A stretch of DNA of 29,899 nt, taken from assembly GCA_002293365.1 (NCBI GenBank), contig DBDD01000036.1, forward strand, positions 1 through 29,899. Direction: 5' to 3'. The position numbers and the translations under genes were made by a program. Under the pieces are notes generated by a model. The model did no database searches and was not told the DNA's origin. It saw only the letters and a list, made by a program, of their open reading frames with translations. This document shows positions 1-8,109 of this stretch, piece by piece. How positions within the stretch are numbered: position 1 is the first letter of the stretch; the number at the start of each line of letters is the position of its first letter. The stretch is from Christensenella sp. UBA941 (GTDB lineage Bacteria > Bacillota > Clostridia > Christensenellales > UBA941).

Positions 1-965
1 ACGCCGCGCATCGAAACGATCAATTCATTAACCGGCTTCGTTATCAAATTGCTCGTAAAGAGCATGCCCAGCAAATACATGACGACTGCCGAAAGCGTCG
101 GCAAAATGACCATCTGAGGGAAAAACGGTACGCCGCTAAGCCTGTCGTACGGCGTTGTGCTCACTACCGTCCAGCCGAGCTCCGGAATAACAGCTTTATA
201 CAGATAAAACGTCTCTCCGCCGATATTGCGCACCTCGCCCTTTTCCGGGATATCGGCATATTCGATTTCGCCCTGCGCTCTTATAACGTTATTGCCGTTT
301 TCGTCGAAAATATCGAATTCCGTGTTGTATTTTCTGTAGATTTCGTCCGTCGTCTGCGAAATGAAGTTTTCGTTTAAGTTGACGATTAGAAACCCTACGG
401 GCAGCATATTGTCGATATTCAGCACCTGCCGGATAAGCGAGATGTTGTTTTGCCCCGTTATGGAAAAAAGCGTCCCCTCCGCGTTCAAAGATACGAAAAA
501 GCCGCCGTGAAGCGAAACGGCTTTTTCATACCATGAAGTCTCGTGGATATCGACGAAATTCATATCGACAAAATGCTGCGCGGCGCGGACGCCTTCGCCT
601 TCGTTATTAAAAAGGAAGATGGATTCCCAGCCCGGAAAGAAGGAATACGTCTTTTGCAGCACTTGGTTCGCGTCGCGGTTTACGCGAAAATCGCGTCCGG
701 CCTCGTCCGCGCCCAGCCAGCGCAGTATATCGGCGTCCTGCATGAGGTTGTACGAGATATTGCGGGCGCTTTCGAGCTGAGAGCGTATGCCTGAAATGAG
801 CAAGTCCGCCGACTGCCGCGCGCCTTGATTGACCTGGTATTCCGTGGATTGTTCGAGCGCGCGCGAAAACAGCAGCGTAGCTAATAAGACATAGCCCGCC
901 AAGGATATTATAAACGCCATTATGATTTTAGCTCTTATCGAAGTACGCACGGTTATTCTTTTCAT
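1..965 (-). CDS. Sensor protein N-terminus with Cache domain and HAMP start (partial, cut by window edge)
   Basis: Translating the minus strand from the ATG at 965 gives an open frame of about 321 codons running off the window. It starts MKRITVRTSIRAKIIMAF, with a first membrane helix at about residues 13-33, then an extracellular region of about 240 residues that looks like a double Cache sensor (contains ILRWLGAD, VGFLIVNLNENF, GWTVVSTTPYDRL), a second helix (FFPQMVILPTLSAVVMYLLG) and the start of a HAMP linker (ITKPVNELIVSMRG). This order is typical of YesM/LytS-type sensor histidine kinases of Firmicutes, which pair with AraC-type response regulators, but a chemoreceptor has the same N-terminal plan. 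The catalytic half lies outside, so kinase is an inference. A ribosome site (AGGTGA) lies just before the ATG. Confidence 0.8.
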   Translation of the reverse strand, partial: MKRITVRTSIRAKIIMAFIISLAGYVLLATLLFSRALEQSTEYQVNQGARQSADLLISGIRSQLESARNISYNLMQDADILRWLGADEAGRDFRVNRDANQVLQKTYSFFPGWESIFLFNNEGEGVRAAQHFVDMNFVDIHETSWYEKAVSLHGGFFVSLNAEGTLFSITGQNNISLIRQVLNIDNMLPVGFLIVNLNENFISQTTDEIYRKYNTEFDIFDENGNNVIRAQGEIEYADIPEKGEVRNIGGETFYLYKAVIPELGWTVVSTTPYDRLSGVPFFPQMVILPTLSAVVMYLLGMLFTSNLITKPVNELIVSMRG

Positions 966-1018
966 AAAAGGTCACCTGTTTGGCAAATGACAATTGTAAT
1001 ATAGTAATTACTAAATAA

Positions 1019-1048
1019 ATGATACCATATGATAGAGATAGGCTGCAA
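1019..1048 (-). promoter_or_regulatory. Possible promoter of the sensor gene
   Basis: Minus strand TTGCAG (1048-1043), 18-base spacer, TATCAT (1024-1019), about 55 bases before the sensor ATG at 965. Match to sigma-A consensus is only moderate. Confidence 0.35.
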
Positions 1049-1064
1049 CAGTCGTGTGATTTCA

Positions 1065-1140
1065 AATAATCCGCATGGGGCTACGCCCCATGCGGATTAT
1101 TGTTTTTAATTGTTGCGCGGCGAAGCCGCGCAACAATTAA
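1065..1140. terminator. Two adjacent perfect hairpins after the serpin gene
   Basis: Hairpin 1 has 17-base arms (1065-1081 and 1085-1101) around a 3-base loop and is followed on the plus strand by GTTTTT. Hairpin 2 has arms 1106-1121 and 1125-1140 around GAA and includes the serpin stop codon (1137-1139). Read on the minus strand they close the serpin transcript, but neither has a U-run in that direction; hairpin 1 has one only on the plus strand, where no gene enters. Function is therefore probable transcript end or stabiliser, not proven. Confidence 0.5.
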
Positions 1141-2459
1141 TTTAGCCGATTTACGACGCCCGTAAACAACACCTGATCGCCCGCTCCGTAGAGTATGAAT
1201 ACAAACGGCCTGTCGCATTTCATCTCGAAGGGCTCCGTTGGCATGAGCGGCAACGCTCCCGGCGCCGGGATTATGGTAACGGCAGCGGCTGTCGTGCCCT
1301 TTTCGTCCACTTCGATGCGCGCCTTTTGCACCGCGCCGGACAGCCAAACCGGCATGTCCTCTTCGATTAGGCCGGAAAGCGGCGACGTTCCCGCTTCGAA
1401 CAGGCTTGCAAACCCCATCGCTTCGAGCGCGGGGCGCAAATTCATCACGCCATCGTCTATTTTAAAGCGCGGTAAGAGCAGTTTGCCCGAGGCTCGGATC
1501 GAATCATTGCGAATCTCTTGAAAATAATCATTTGTCATAGAGGCCAGCAAGCCGTTCGCGTTGCCGTCCTTTGGCAGAAGAATAAGCATGCCGCCGCCAA
1601 GCTTTAATTTGAGCGGCATGGCTTGGACTCTGTCGTCATAATAATATGGAAGCATGTCCCCTTCGCGCAGCATAAAATTTGCCTTCGTATCGCCGCCGGG
1701 AGCTCGAAAAACGTCCTCAACCGTCTCGGCGGGGTCGAACTCCCAATCCCAGCGGTCGGAATAATAGACAGCGTTCGCGATAGCTGCGGCCGTCTCAGGC
1801 TCAAAGCCCTGAACGATCTCGGGGATCAAGCCGTTTGTCTGATCGCTTGCCCACTTGTTGACGGCGTTTGCCGCATCCGGCGACGCGAAGTCCGCGTTTA
1901 TTGCCGTACCGCGATAAAAGTCCGCAAAGCTTTGGACAAAGCCTTGCTGAAGCGTTAGATTTCGATTTACAAAAACCGCGTTTGCTATGGCGAGAGGATT
2001 ATGGTATTCAAAGCCGTATTCCTTCGCGTATTGCTTCGCCTCTTCCGATGAGTATTCGTTGCGTTTCTGCATCAGGTCATAGAGCATGCGCGACGCGGCC
2101 TTGTTCAGCTCGTCCGCGCTCGTACCAGCCAGCCCCAGCCCGGAAAGAACGGTACTGGCGGCCTGCTCGCTCATGGCGTTTGTAAGCGCCGCCAGCGGCA
2201 GCCAGACGGATATGGGCGAACATACGAGGCTTTCGTCGCCAACATTCTTAGCCAGCTCCGCGCTTAGCTTAAACGCGAAGTCGCTTGCGGAGGCGGCGAT
2301 GCCGATCGTTTTTTGGTCGCGAGTGGGCGAAAGGAGCTCCTTGGCCTCCACTTCGGCGATTTGAATTGCGGCGTCAGTGCTGTTTGCAAGATTGCCAGCC
2401 GCGCAGGCGGTGCAAACGATCATAACCAGAGTCATAACGAATGCGGCGATTTTTCTCAT
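1137..2459 (-). CDS. Secreted serpin-family protease inhibitor (probable lipoprotein)
   Basis: A 440-residue serpin. The N-terminus has a signal peptide with Cys at 18 and 20 (MIVCTACAAG); C20 after T-A could be lipidated, though the -3 residue is Cys rather than Leu. The serpin core is full length. The C-terminus carries the serpin signature (DRPFVFILYGAGDQVLFTG, from about residue 416). The hinge of the reactive loop, EKGTTAAAV from E386, has the Gly at P15, Thr at P14 and small residues at P12-P10 needed for loop insertion, so it should be inhibitory. The following loop (TIIPAPGALPLMPTEPF) is about five residues longer than in alpha-1-antitrypsin, so P1 is uncertain; Ala, Leu and Met suggest an elastase- or subtilisin-like target. 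Ribosome site AGAGG lies 8 bases before the ATG. Serpins are uncommon in bacteria. Confidence 0.95.
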   Translation of the reverse strand: MRKIAAFVMTLVMIVCTACAAGNLANSTDAAIQIAEVEAKELLSPTRDQKTIGIAASASDFAFKLSAELAKNVGDESLVCSPISVWLPLAALTNAMSEQAASTVLSGLGLAGTSADELNKAASRMLYDLMQKRNEYSSEEAKQYAKEYGFEYHNPLAIANAVFVNRNLTLQQGFVQSFADFYRGTAINADFASPDAANAVNKWASDQTNGLIPEIVQGFEPETAAAIANAVYYSDRWDWEFDPAETVEDVFRAPGGDTKANFMLREGDMLPYYYDDRVQAMPLKLKLGGGMLILLPKDGNANGLLASMTNDYFQEIRNDSIRASGKLLLPRFKIDDGVMNLRPALEAMGFASLFEAGTSPLSGLIEEDMPVWLSGAVQKARIEVDEKGTTAAAVTIIPAPGALPLMPTEPFEMKCDRPFVFILYGAGDQVLFTGVVNRLN

Positions 2460-2492
2460 GCGGTTTTCCTCTCATTTGTTATTGCGGTTAAG

Positions 2493-2576
2493 CTGTAGGG
2501 ACGCGATAAATCGCGTCCGTGATATAAAGAATACGTCCGTTTCGGGTCACGGACGCCATATATGGCGTCCCTACAG
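2493..2576. repeat. TGTAGGG palindromic repeat, copy 1
   Basis: An 84-base element with perfect 12-base terminal inverted repeats (CTGTAGGGACGC and its complement). Inside are two hairpins: GGACGCGAT/ATCGCGTCC near the left end, and the 20-base perfect palindrome GGACGCCATATATGGCGTCC near the right end. The outer 31 bases on each side match copy 2 (18643-18724) with one mismatch, while the middle 21 bases differ. It lies in the 5' leader of the serpin gene. Confidence 0.9.
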
Positions 2577-2587
2577 CGAATCTGATA

Positions 2588-2593
2588 ATTATA
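2588..2593 (-). promoter_or_regulatory. Possible -10 box upstream of the serpin gene
   Basis: Minus strand TATAAT between the hydF stop and repeat copy 1. I see no convincing -35 hexamer at 16-18 bases, so this is weak. If used, the transcript would carry the repeat in its 5' leader. Confidence 0.3.
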
Positions 2594-2632
2594 ACCTGCC
2601 CACAGTGAAAAACCTTACGCACATTATTATTT

Positions 2633-3799
2633 TTACAAAAAAGAAACGCACCGCTCCAAGATACCCCGCATATGGCTTATCGCCACGCCGTAATTCGTCA
2701 TAGGCACATCCCTTGCGGCGCGGCGTCGATACTGCATCTCCCGCGCGTTCAGCATACACCCGCCGCAATGGATTATGACTTTATATGCCGATAAGTCCTT
2801 CGGAAACTCCCCGCCGGAGGTGAACTCATAGACCGGCTTCGCGCATGTATGCTTTTCGATCCAGCGCGGCAGCTTCACAGTACCGATATCGCCGCACTGC
2901 CGCTTATGCGTACAGCCTTCGGAAATAAGTATTCTGTCGCCGTCCTTAATCGTATCCAACGCCTTTGCGCCGCATACGGCCTGTTCCAATACGCCTTTAT
3001 ACCGCGCCATCAGTATCGAAAACGACGTGAGCCATACGTCCTTTGGCGTCTCTTTTGAAACCCGCTCGAACGCCTGGCTGTCCGTGACGACCAGCTTCGG
3101 CAGCGAGTTCAGCCTTTGTAAGACGCCGCTCAGGCCCTCCGGCTGCGTTACGACAGATGCTGCGCCCGCCTCCAATGCGTCGCGGATCACCTGCTGCTGC
3201 GGCAGAATTAATCTGCCCTTTGGCGCGGCTTCGTCGATTGGCGTAACGAGTACGACCATATCGCCGGGTGCAAGCAAATCGGCAATAAGACGGCGCTTTT
3301 CTGTATCCGAAACGTCAAGCCGGGCGATTTGCTCTTTTAACGCTTCAATATTTTCGCCCGTCTCCGCGCTTACGCAGAGCGCGTCCATTGGCTTGTTCTG
3401 CGATATGTCGGATTTATTATAGACGATTAGATATTTAACGCCCGTTTCCTCGAAAATCCGAATCAGCCGCTTTTCGTCCTCCGCGACAGCTTCCCGGGCG
3501 TCTATAACCAGTAACGCGATATCCGTTTTACGCAAAATCTCCCGCGTCTTCTCCATACGCAAACTACCGAGTTCGCCAAAGTCGTCAATACCGGGCGTGT
3601 CGATCAATACCACTGGGCCAAGCGGCAAAAGCTCCATCGCCTTGTAGACAGGGTCTGTGGTCGTGCCCTTAATATTTGAAACGACCGCCGAGTACTGCCC
3701 TGTGAGCGCGTTTAAAAGGCTCGACTTCCCGGCGTTGCGCTTGCCGAAAATGCCGATATGCAGCCTTTCGCCCCTTGGCGTATCGTTCAGCGAGCTCAT
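2633..3799 (-). CDS. hydF: [FeFe]-hydrogenase maturation GTPase HydF
   Basis: A 388-residue HydF, the scaffold and carrier on which the 2Fe subcluster is assembled before transfer to apo-hydrogenase. The GTPase domain shows G1 GKRNAGKS (19-26), G2 region GTTTDP (45-50), G3 DTPG (67-70) and G4 NKSD (128-131). The C-terminal cluster-binding motif is CTH (296-298) with HCGGC (344-348), matching the HydF CxH-x(about 46)-HCxxC pattern. The ATG overlaps the hydG stop by four bases (ATGA), so it is the last gene of the maturation operon. Function is clear from family motifs. Confidence 0.97.
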   Translation of the reverse strand: MSSLNDTPRGERLHIGIFGKRNAGKSSLLNALTGQYSAVVSNIKGTTTDPVYKAMELLPLGPVVLIDTPGIDDFGELGSLRMEKTREILRKTDIALLVIDAREAVAEDEKRLIRIFEETGVKYLIVYNKSDISQNKPMDALCVSAETGENIEALKEQIARLDVSDTEKRRLIADLLAPGDMVVLVTPIDEAAPKGRLILPQQQVIRDALEAGAASVVTQPEGLSGVLQRLNSLPKLVVTDSQAFERVSKETPKDVWLTSFSILMARYKGVLEQAVCGAKALDTIKDGDRILISEGCTHKRQCGDIGTVKLPRWIEKHTCAKPVYEFTSGGEFPKDLSAYKVIIHCGGCMLNAREMQYRRRAARDVPMTNYGVAISHMRGILERCVSFL

Positions 3800-5202
3800 A
3801 CCCTAAAATCCCTCTCGCCCGCGATTATTTTGGCCAAATGCCCGGAAACAAGCGCGCGCGCTTTTTCGTTCGGAATATTGGGGAGCTCGGCTTTAATGAG
3901 CGTTTGCCCCGCCTCTTTGGTTTTTTCGGGCGCGTAGTCCATCAAATACTCCTGTAAAGTCATCAGCGCGTTTGGGTGGCAGCAGTTTTGAATTTGCCCG
4001 GATTTGCACAGCGCCATAAACCGGTCGCCCGTTCGCCCCTCGCGGTAACAGGCCGTGCAAAAGCTGGGAATATGCCCGGTTTCGATCAGCCACTCGACTA
4101 CCTCGCCCAAGCTCCGGTTGTCGCTTATATCGAACTGCTTGGTGTTCGTTTCTTCCTCATGCTCGTAGCCGCCGACGCTCGTGCGGGAGCCGCCGCTTAT
4201 TTGCGAAACGCCGACGTCCAGCGCCATTTCGCGGCACTTGGCGCTCTCCCTCGTCGAGACGATAATACCTGTATATGGCGCGCTGACGCGTATGCAAGCG
4301 ACTATGCGCGCGAAGGTTTCGTCGTCTATGCCGTTTGAAAAGCTATTCGGGTCGATGCCGTCCGCGGCGCGGATGCGCGGGACGCTGACAGTATGCGGCC
4401 CTACGCCGAACACGGCCTCCAGATGCTCGGCGTGCATTAAAAGCGCGGCGAATTCGTAGCGGTATTTTTCCAGCCCGAACAAAACGCCGACGCCAACGTC
4501 GTCTATGCCGGCGCGCATGGCCCTGTCCATCGCCTCGGTATGCCAGGCGTAGTCGGATTTCGGGCCGGTTGGGTGCAGCGAAGCATAGCTCTCCTTGTGG
4601 TAGGTTTCCTGGAATAAGATATAGGTTCCTATCTTTGCGTCGCGCAGCATACCGTATTCCTGTTCGGTTGTGGCCGCGATATTTACATTCACCCGGCGGA
4701 TAGCGCCGTTTTTATGCTTTACGCCATAGATCGTATCTATGGATTCCAAGATATACTCTATCGGATTATTGACGGGATCCTCCCCCGCTTCGATGGCGAG
4801 GCGCTTATGCCCCATGTTCTGTAACGCGATGACTTCTCTCTTTATCTCCTCTTGCGTGAGTTTCTTGCGCGCGATGTTTTCGTTTGACATATGATACGGG
4901 CAATAGACGCAGCCATTAACGCAGTAATTTGACAAATACAGCGGCGCGAACAACACTATGCGGCTGCCGTAAAACTCGGCCTTAATCCTTCGCGCGAGCG
5001 CGAAAAGCTCATCCTTCGGCGCGGCCATCAGCAAGAGCGATGCCTCGCGATGGTCAAGCCCTTTTTTCTGTGCGGCCTTGTGCATAATTTGCGAAATCAA
5101 GCGATAGTTATCTTTGTTCTCGTCCGCCCAGGCAAGCGTAGCTATAATCTCGTCGTGGCAGATGAATTCTTCGGCCTTCAGCGATTTAACGTTGTATTTC
5201 AA
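3796..5202 (-). CDS. hydG: [FeFe]-hydrogenase H-cluster maturase HydG (tyrosine lyase)
   Basis: A 468-residue radical SAM enzyme that cleaves tyrosine to p-cresol and supplies the CO and CN ligands of the H-cluster. The SAM cluster motif is C94-x3-C98-x2-C101 (CVNGCVYC). The HydG-specific second cluster motif is at the C-terminus: C382-x2-C385-x22-C408 (CTACYREGRTGD ... CCHPNA). The start is TTG at 5202, preceded by GGGGGG six bases upstream; it overlaps the end of hydE by 17 bases. Length and motifs are standard for HydG and separate it from ThiH, which lacks this C-terminal cluster. Confidence 0.97.
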   Translation of the reverse strand: MKYNVKSLKAEEFICHDEIIATLAWADENKDNYRLISQIMHKAAQKKGLDHREASLLLMAAPKDELFALARRIKAEFYGSRIVLFAPLYLSNYCVNGCVYCPYHMSNENIARKKLTQEEIKREVIALQNMGHKRLAIEAGEDPVNNPIEYILESIDTIYGVKHKNGAIRRVNVNIAATTEQEYGMLRDAKIGTYILFQETYHKESYASLHPTGPKSDYAWHTEAMDRAMRAGIDDVGVGVLFGLEKYRYEFAALLMHAEHLEAVFGVGPHTVSVPRIRAADGIDPNSFSNGIDDETFARIVACIRVSAPYTGIIVSTRESAKCREMALDVGVSQISGGSRTSVGGYEHEEETNTKQFDISDNRSLGEVVEWLIETGHIPSFCTACYREGRTGDRFMALCKSGQIQNCCHPNALMTLQEYLMDYAPEKTKEAGQTLIKAELPNIPNEKARALVSGHLAKIIAGERDFRV

Positions 5203-6220
5203 TATAATCCCCCCTAGAAATAACCAGCTCGCAGCCCGCGGCTAGCATGCGTTTTTTTAAATCGGCCACGTTTTCGGCGGCCTCGCTTCCGGTTGCGATC
5301 TTGTTGTCGTATAGCATATATTTTTTACGGACGTCCATCGGCGAAAGATTCGGCATGACGACGTTCGCCCCGGCCATCACACCCATTTCGCGGCCTTTGT
5401 CGCAAAGCGTTCCCAAGGCCGTCGTGGCGGGTAAAAGCAAATTCGGCCGCATCAGGCGCAGTATAGCCAATATCCTCAACGTTAGTTGTAAATCCCCCGA
5501 TTTTTCCCTTGCAAAAGGCGTGCACGAGTGCGGCAGGAACGGCCCCACTCCTACCATAGCAGGCTTCAGTTCTTTTATAAACGCCAAGTCCTCGACAATA
5601 TGCTCAAGCGTTTGCCCAGGCGAGCCGATCATGAACCCGCAGCCCGTCTGATATCCGATTTCTTTTAAATCCCGTAGGCACTTCTTGCGATTCTCCGGCG
5701 ATAATTCCGGCGGATGGAGCAGCCCATAATGATCGCTATTCGCCGTCTCATGCCGGAGCAAGTATCTATTCGCCCCCGCTTCATACAGCCGCAGATAGCT
5801 ATCGTAGCCGCGCTCGCCCACGGAGAGCGTTATGGCGCAGTCCGGATAGCGCCGCCGTATTTCCGATACGATCTCCGCAAGCCTGTCGTCGTCAAAATAA
5901 GCATCCTCGCCGCCCTGGAGCACGAACGTACGAAATCCCAGCCCGTACCCTGATTCGCAGCAGCCAAGTATCTGTTCCTTTGTAAGCCTGTAACGTTGAG
6001 CGGCTTTGTTGGAACGCCGCAACCCGCAATAATAGCAGTCGTTTTTGCAATGGCTCGTAAATTCTATAAGCCCGCGCATGAAGATTTTGTTGCCGTAAAC
6101 GCGATCGCGGGCCGCTCGCGCGCGTTCGTATAAATACGGCTCTTCCACGGACAAAAGCGCCTTGAATTCTCCCCGCGAAAGCGATTCGCCGCCTTCCAGC
6201 CTATCGATAAGCGTTTTCAT
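5186..6220 (-). CDS. hydE: [FeFe]-hydrogenase H-cluster radical SAM maturase HydE
   Basis: A 344-residue radical SAM protein of the BioB/HydE type. The cluster motif CKNDCYYC gives C58-x3-C62-x2-C65. HydE acts on the complex-B/cysteine-bound iron intermediate in 2Fe subcluster synthesis. The family assignment rests on the order TM1266-hydE-hydG-hydF as well as on family-like stretches such as FVLQGGEDAYFDD and LLRHETAN. The ATG overlaps the stop of the TM1266-type gene (ATGA) and has no strong ribosome site, so translation is probably coupled. Confidence 0.95.
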   Translation of the reverse strand: MKTLIDRLEGGESLSRGEFKALLSVEEPYLYERARAARDRVYGNKIFMRGLIEFTSHCKNDCYYCGLRRSNKAAQRYRLTKEQILGCCESGYGLGFRTFVLQGGEDAYFDDDRLAEIVSEIRRRYPDCAITLSVGERGYDSYLRLYEAGANRYLLRHETANSDHYGLLHPPELSPENRKKCLRDLKEIGYQTGCGFMIGSPGQTLEHIVEDLAFIKELKPAMVGVGPFLPHSCTPFAREKSGDLQLTLRILAILRLMRPNLLLPATTALGTLCDKGREMGVMAGANVVMPNLSPMDVRKKYMLYDNKIATGSEAAENVADLKKRMLAAGCELVISRGDYIEIQR

Positions 6221-6459
6221 CGGGAATACAGCGTCTTGGCGCTTACGCCGTCCACGCGGCCGAGCTTTCCTGAAAACGCGCTGATAACGTCGTGCGGCGC
6301 GTCCATAACGATACTGATGATGTTCATATCTTTTTGCCGGTAAGGCAGCCCCATGCGGCCTATGATATGCTCCGCGTAATCGTGCAAAATACCGTTTACA
6401 ACGGCGACGCTCTCTCCGCTTTCGATAATCAGCGCTACGACCGCGACCCTAGTTTCCAT
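6217..6459 (-). CDS. Iron-only hydrogenase system regulator, TM1266 family
   Basis: An 80-residue ACT/NikR-like ferredoxin-fold protein (METRVAVVALIIES ... MGLPYRQKDMNIISIVMDA) of the TM1266 family, found next to hyd maturation genes and thought to be a regulator. The frame is open a further 18 bases to a TTG at 6477, but the GGAGG ribosome site sits inside that extension, 11 bases before the ATG at 6459, so 6459 is the likely start. It is the first gene of the hyd operon and is preceded by a promoter and a terminator-ended leader. No DNA-binding helix-turn-helix is visible. Confidence 0.88.
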   Translation of the reverse strand: METRVAVVALIIESGESVAVVNGILHDYAEHIIGRMGLPYRQKDMNIISIVMDAPHDVISAFSGKLGRVDGVSAKTLYSR

Positions 6460-6478
6460 AAAACAGCTAACCTCCAAT

Positions 6479-6502
6479 AAAAAATGCGCCCCGAAAGGCG
6501 CA
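6479..6502 (-). terminator. Intrinsic terminator between cobA-hemD and the hyd operon
   Basis: On the minus strand TGCGCC-TTTCGG-GGCGCA (6502-6485) is followed at once by six T. It lies 3' of the hyd promoter and directly before the ribosome site of the TM1266-type gene. It can end read-through from the tetrapyrrole operon and may also be an attenuator of the hyd operon. Confidence 0.8.
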
Positions 6503-6601
6503 AGAATCTTTATCGCACGACGCTAATTACATAACGTGCCCAAGGATTTATAACGCCTTTTGCCTTGAGCGGAAAATCCGGTCTTGGCGTCAGGATAATG
6601 T
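6503..6601 (-). promoter_or_regulatory. Candidate structured leader RNA of the hyd operon
   Basis: About 100 bases of transcribed leader upstream of the terminator. Several arms are complementary: 6583-6587 with 6540-6544 (CCAAG/CTTGG), 6587-6591 with 6519-6523 (GACGC/GCGTC), a small hairpin at 6570-6580, and an alternative pairing of 6586-6591 with 6552-6557. The two uses of 6586-6591 exclude each other, as expected in a switch. I do not recognise a known riboswitch class. Confidence 0.45.
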
Positions 6602-6607
6602 AGCGTA

Positions 6608-6637
6608 ATTATAGTTCTATACGACGGCGTTTGTCAA
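6608..6637 (-). promoter_or_regulatory. Sigma-A-type promoter of the hyd operon
   Basis: Minus strand TTGACA (6637-6632), 18-base spacer, TATAAT (6613-6608): both hexamers are perfect consensus. The -35 box overlaps the TGA stop of cobA-hemD. Expected start of transcription is near 6601, giving a leader of about 140 bases. Confidence 0.85.
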
Positions 6638-8109
6638 TTATTTGCCTTAATAATACATTCTATCATGCTTTCAATCGTTGCCTCATCGCTCACAACGACG
6701 TTAAAGCCATGCTTGCGCGCCTCTGCCGCGGTAGCCTCGCCAATACAAACGGCCTTCTTAACCGATCGGCCAGGCTTTGTTAACGCTCCGGCAAAACCCC
6801 GTACAGTAGACGCGCTTGTAAACGCGACGATATCGGCCCCGCGCGCAAGCGCTCCCAGGGCTTCCCTGGAGCATTCGCTTTCGCGGAGCGTCCTATATGC
6901 GGCGACGTCGTCGACCTCGAACCCCCTCGCTTCCAGCGTAGAAGAAAGCTCGGGCGCGCCGTCCTGCGCCCTGAAGAGCAGCACGCGCCTGCCGAAAGCA
7001 GGAAGGCCGTCAGCGAGCGCTTTCGCATTGTAAACAGGAGGGGAATACTCCACTCGAATCCCCCTGGCCGTTATTGCGGCGGCTGTTTTTTTGCCGACTG
7101 CCGCGAACTTCGCCCCGTGCGTCGAGCGGATATCAAGCCCCCGGGCTTTAAGCGCTTCGAAGAAAAGCTCCGCGCCCGTTGGGCTAGTAAATACGATCCA
7201 TTCATACCGGGGTAAAGCGGCGAAGACCGTTTCATGAATTGGCAGCGGCTCCGCGCGGATACACGGAAAGTCGATCACGTTCGCGCCTAGCTCGCGCAGC
7301 CTTCGCGACAGCATACTCTCCCCCTTTGGCCGCGTAACGACGACGTTTATGCCAAAAAGAGGCAGCCGCGAAAACCAATCCAGGTTCTCCGAAAGAGCGC
7401 AAACGCCGCCAACGATCAGAACGGCGGGGGATTGAAACGCTTCCCGCCTCGCACGCGGCGCGATGTCCGCGAGCGTCGAAACGGCCTTGCGCTGATACGA
7501 ATACGTTCCGTTTTCAACGATCGCGGCAGGCGTACAGTCCGCTATCCCCGCGCGCATCAATCCCTCCGCAATAGCTTCGAGCATCTCAAGGCCCATCAGA
7601 AAGATCAGCGTCCCATTAAGCCTATTAAGGCTCTCATAATCGATTTCCGGCTTTTGATTCCCCTTCTTATGCGCGGAAATAATGTGAACAGAAGACGCAA
7701 AATCGCGGTGGCTCGCCGGAATACCCGCAAACGAAGGAACCGCGATTGCCGAGGTAACGCCGGGCACAACCTCAAACGGTATTCCTTCATTTATTATGGC
7801 CTCTATTTCCTCCGCGCCGCGCCCGAATAGATAGGGATCGCCGCCCTTTAAGCGGACGACGCGCTTGCCCTCTCTCGCAAGCCGCAAAAGCAGCCCGTTT
7901 ATTTCGCTTTGCGGTACGGCATGACGCCCGGCGCTTTTGCCTACGTCTATTTTCTCCGCCGTACGGGGAATCATGGCGAGGATTTCCGGGCCAACCAGCC
8001 TGTCGTAGAGTACGGCGTCCGCGCTCTCTATCGCTTCTTTGCCGCGCAGCGTTAAGAGGCCAGCGTTCCCCGGACCCGCGCCCACCAATATGACCATACC
8101 GTTAATCAT
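6634..8109 (-). CDS. cobA-hemD: Uroporphyrinogen-III C-methyltransferase / uroporphyrinogen-III synthase fusion (CobA-HemD)
   Basis: A 491-residue two-domain enzyme. Residues 1 to about 245 are the SUMT methylase (VGAGPGNAGLLTLRGKEAI near the N-terminus, then VRLKGGDPYLFGRGAEE), which makes precorrin-2 by two SAM-dependent methylations. From about residue 253 (INVVVTRPKGESMLSRRL) a HemD domain closes hydroxymethylbilane to uroporphyrinogen III. Such fusions are common in Clostridia. The ATG overlaps the hemC stop (ATGA) and GGAGG sits seven bases upstream. It is the last gene of the tetrapyrrole operon; its stop lies inside the hyd promoter. Confidence 0.95.
   Translation of the reverse strand: MINGMVILVGAGPGNAGLLTLRGKEAIESADAVLYDRLVGPEILAMIPRTAEKIDVGKSAGRHAVPQSEINGLLLRLAREGKRVVRLKGGDPYLFGRGAEEIEAIINEGIPFEVVPGVTSAIAVPSFAGIPASHRDFASSVHIISAHKKGNQKPEIDYESLNRLNGTLIFLMGLEMLEAIAEGLMRAGIADCTPAAIVENGTYSYQRKAVSTLADIAPRARREAFQSPAVLIVGGVCALSENLDWFSRLPLFGINVVVTRPKGESMLSRRLRELGANVIDFPCIRAEPLPIHETVFAALPRYEWIVFTSPTGAELFFEALKARGLDIRSTHGAKFAAVGKKTAAAITARGIRVEYSPPVYNAKALADGLPAFGRRVLLFRAQDGAPELSSTLEARGFEVDDVAAYRTLRESECSREALGALARGADIVAFTSASTVRGFAGALTKPGRSVKKAVCIGEATAAEARKHGFNVVVSDEATIESMIECIIKANN

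Noticed and set aside
543..794. Plus-strand ORF of 83 codons
   Set aside because: It is antisense to the sensor gene, whose reading on the minus strand is a clear Cache domain.
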